Below are positions 6,503 through 6,626 of a stretch of DNA of 6,626 nucleotides, piece by piece. Made by a program: the position numbers and the translations under genes. The stretch's first letter is position 1; each line of letters begins with the position of its first letter. The stretch is from contig SKWP01000038.1 in the NCBI GenBank assembly GCA_007128865.1, forward strand, positions 1 through 6,626, in the 5' to 3' direction. The DNA comes from Paracoccaceae bacterium (GTDB lineage Bacteria; Pseudomonadota; Alphaproteobacteria; Rhodobacterales; Rhodobacteraceae). The notes below the pieces were generated by a model. The model was not told the origin of the DNA, made no database searches, and saw only the letters and a list, made by a program, of their open reading frames with translations.

Positions 6503-6626
6503 CCTTGCATTTGTTGGAACTGCCTTTGTCGCTTAGGGCACTGCACCTTTGGGCCGGGGTCCGCGGAATTGGGAGCGACGAAGGCATGGCCCTGCATCAC
6601 CTTTTGGGCGAAACCTTCGGCCCCGC
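6499..6626 (+). CDS. casE: crRNA endoribonuclease CasE (Cas6e/Cse3), 5' part only
   Basis: CasE cuts the pre-crRNA at the base of the repeat hairpin and remains bound to the 3' end as part of Cascade. Only the first 42 codons are in the window; full-length proteins have about 200 residues. The frame starts at GTG 6499, overlapping the casD stop by 4 nt (GTGA), behind a good Shine-Dalgarno sequence. The beginning TLHLLELPL is a plausible first beta strand of the ferredoxin-like fold. The following helix EGMALHHLLGETFG (28-41) aligns with the E. coli helix LYQLHQGLWHLF that holds catalytic H20, making H33 (or its neighbour H34) the likely catalytic histidine. About 13 extra residues lie between strand and helix compared with E. 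coli. Position directly after casD is canonical for I-E. Confidence 0.9.
   Translation, partial: MTLHLLELPLSLRALHLWAGVRGIGSDEGMALHHLLGETFGP

Overview
The window holds the 5' part of a type I-E CRISPR-Cas interference operon. All genes lie on the + strand, in the order cas3 - casA (cas8e/cse1) - casB (cas11/cse2) - casC (cas7e) - casD (cas5e) - casE (cas6e), and casE is cut by the right edge. The DNA is GC-rich with strong G/C preference at third codon positions. The protein styles (Ala/Arg/Gly-rich, a compact divergent CasA, a Cas6e starting with a Leu-rich strand and an ALHHLL helix) suggest an alphaproteobacterium, perhaps of the Rhodobacterales. That placement is an impression from reading, not a search result.

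Layout. Bases 1-191 carry no convincing complete gene. They hold a short regulatory-looking region with a 13-bp palindrome, a 9-bp direct repeat and a TGATC/GATCA inverted repeat, and possibly the last codons of an upstream gene. From 192 to the right edge the DNA is fully coding. The five gene junctions all overlap (11, 14, 8, 4 and 4 nt), so the six genes look like one translationally coupled transcript. Cas1, cas2 and the CRISPR array are not in the window; if present, they would be expected downstream of casE or further away.

How the genes work together. CasE (Cas6e) cuts the repeat RNA and stays on the 3' hairpin of the crRNA. CasD (Cas5e) caps the 5' handle, several CasC (Cas7e) subunits coat the spacer, two CasB (Cas11) subunits form the belly, and CasA (Cas8e) reads the PAM and recruits Cas3. 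Cas3 then nicks and unwinds the target DNA with its HD nuclease and SF2 helicase. Every catalytic or diagnostic motif I could check is intact, so the interference machinery looks functional.

I found no undescribed system here. The points most worth a second look are the symmetric elements just upstream of cas3, the tight coupling of cas3 to Cascade, a CasA that lacks the CxxC cysteine pair seen in E. coli CasA, and a run of seven G bases in the codons of the predicted PAM-reading glycine loop of CasA.
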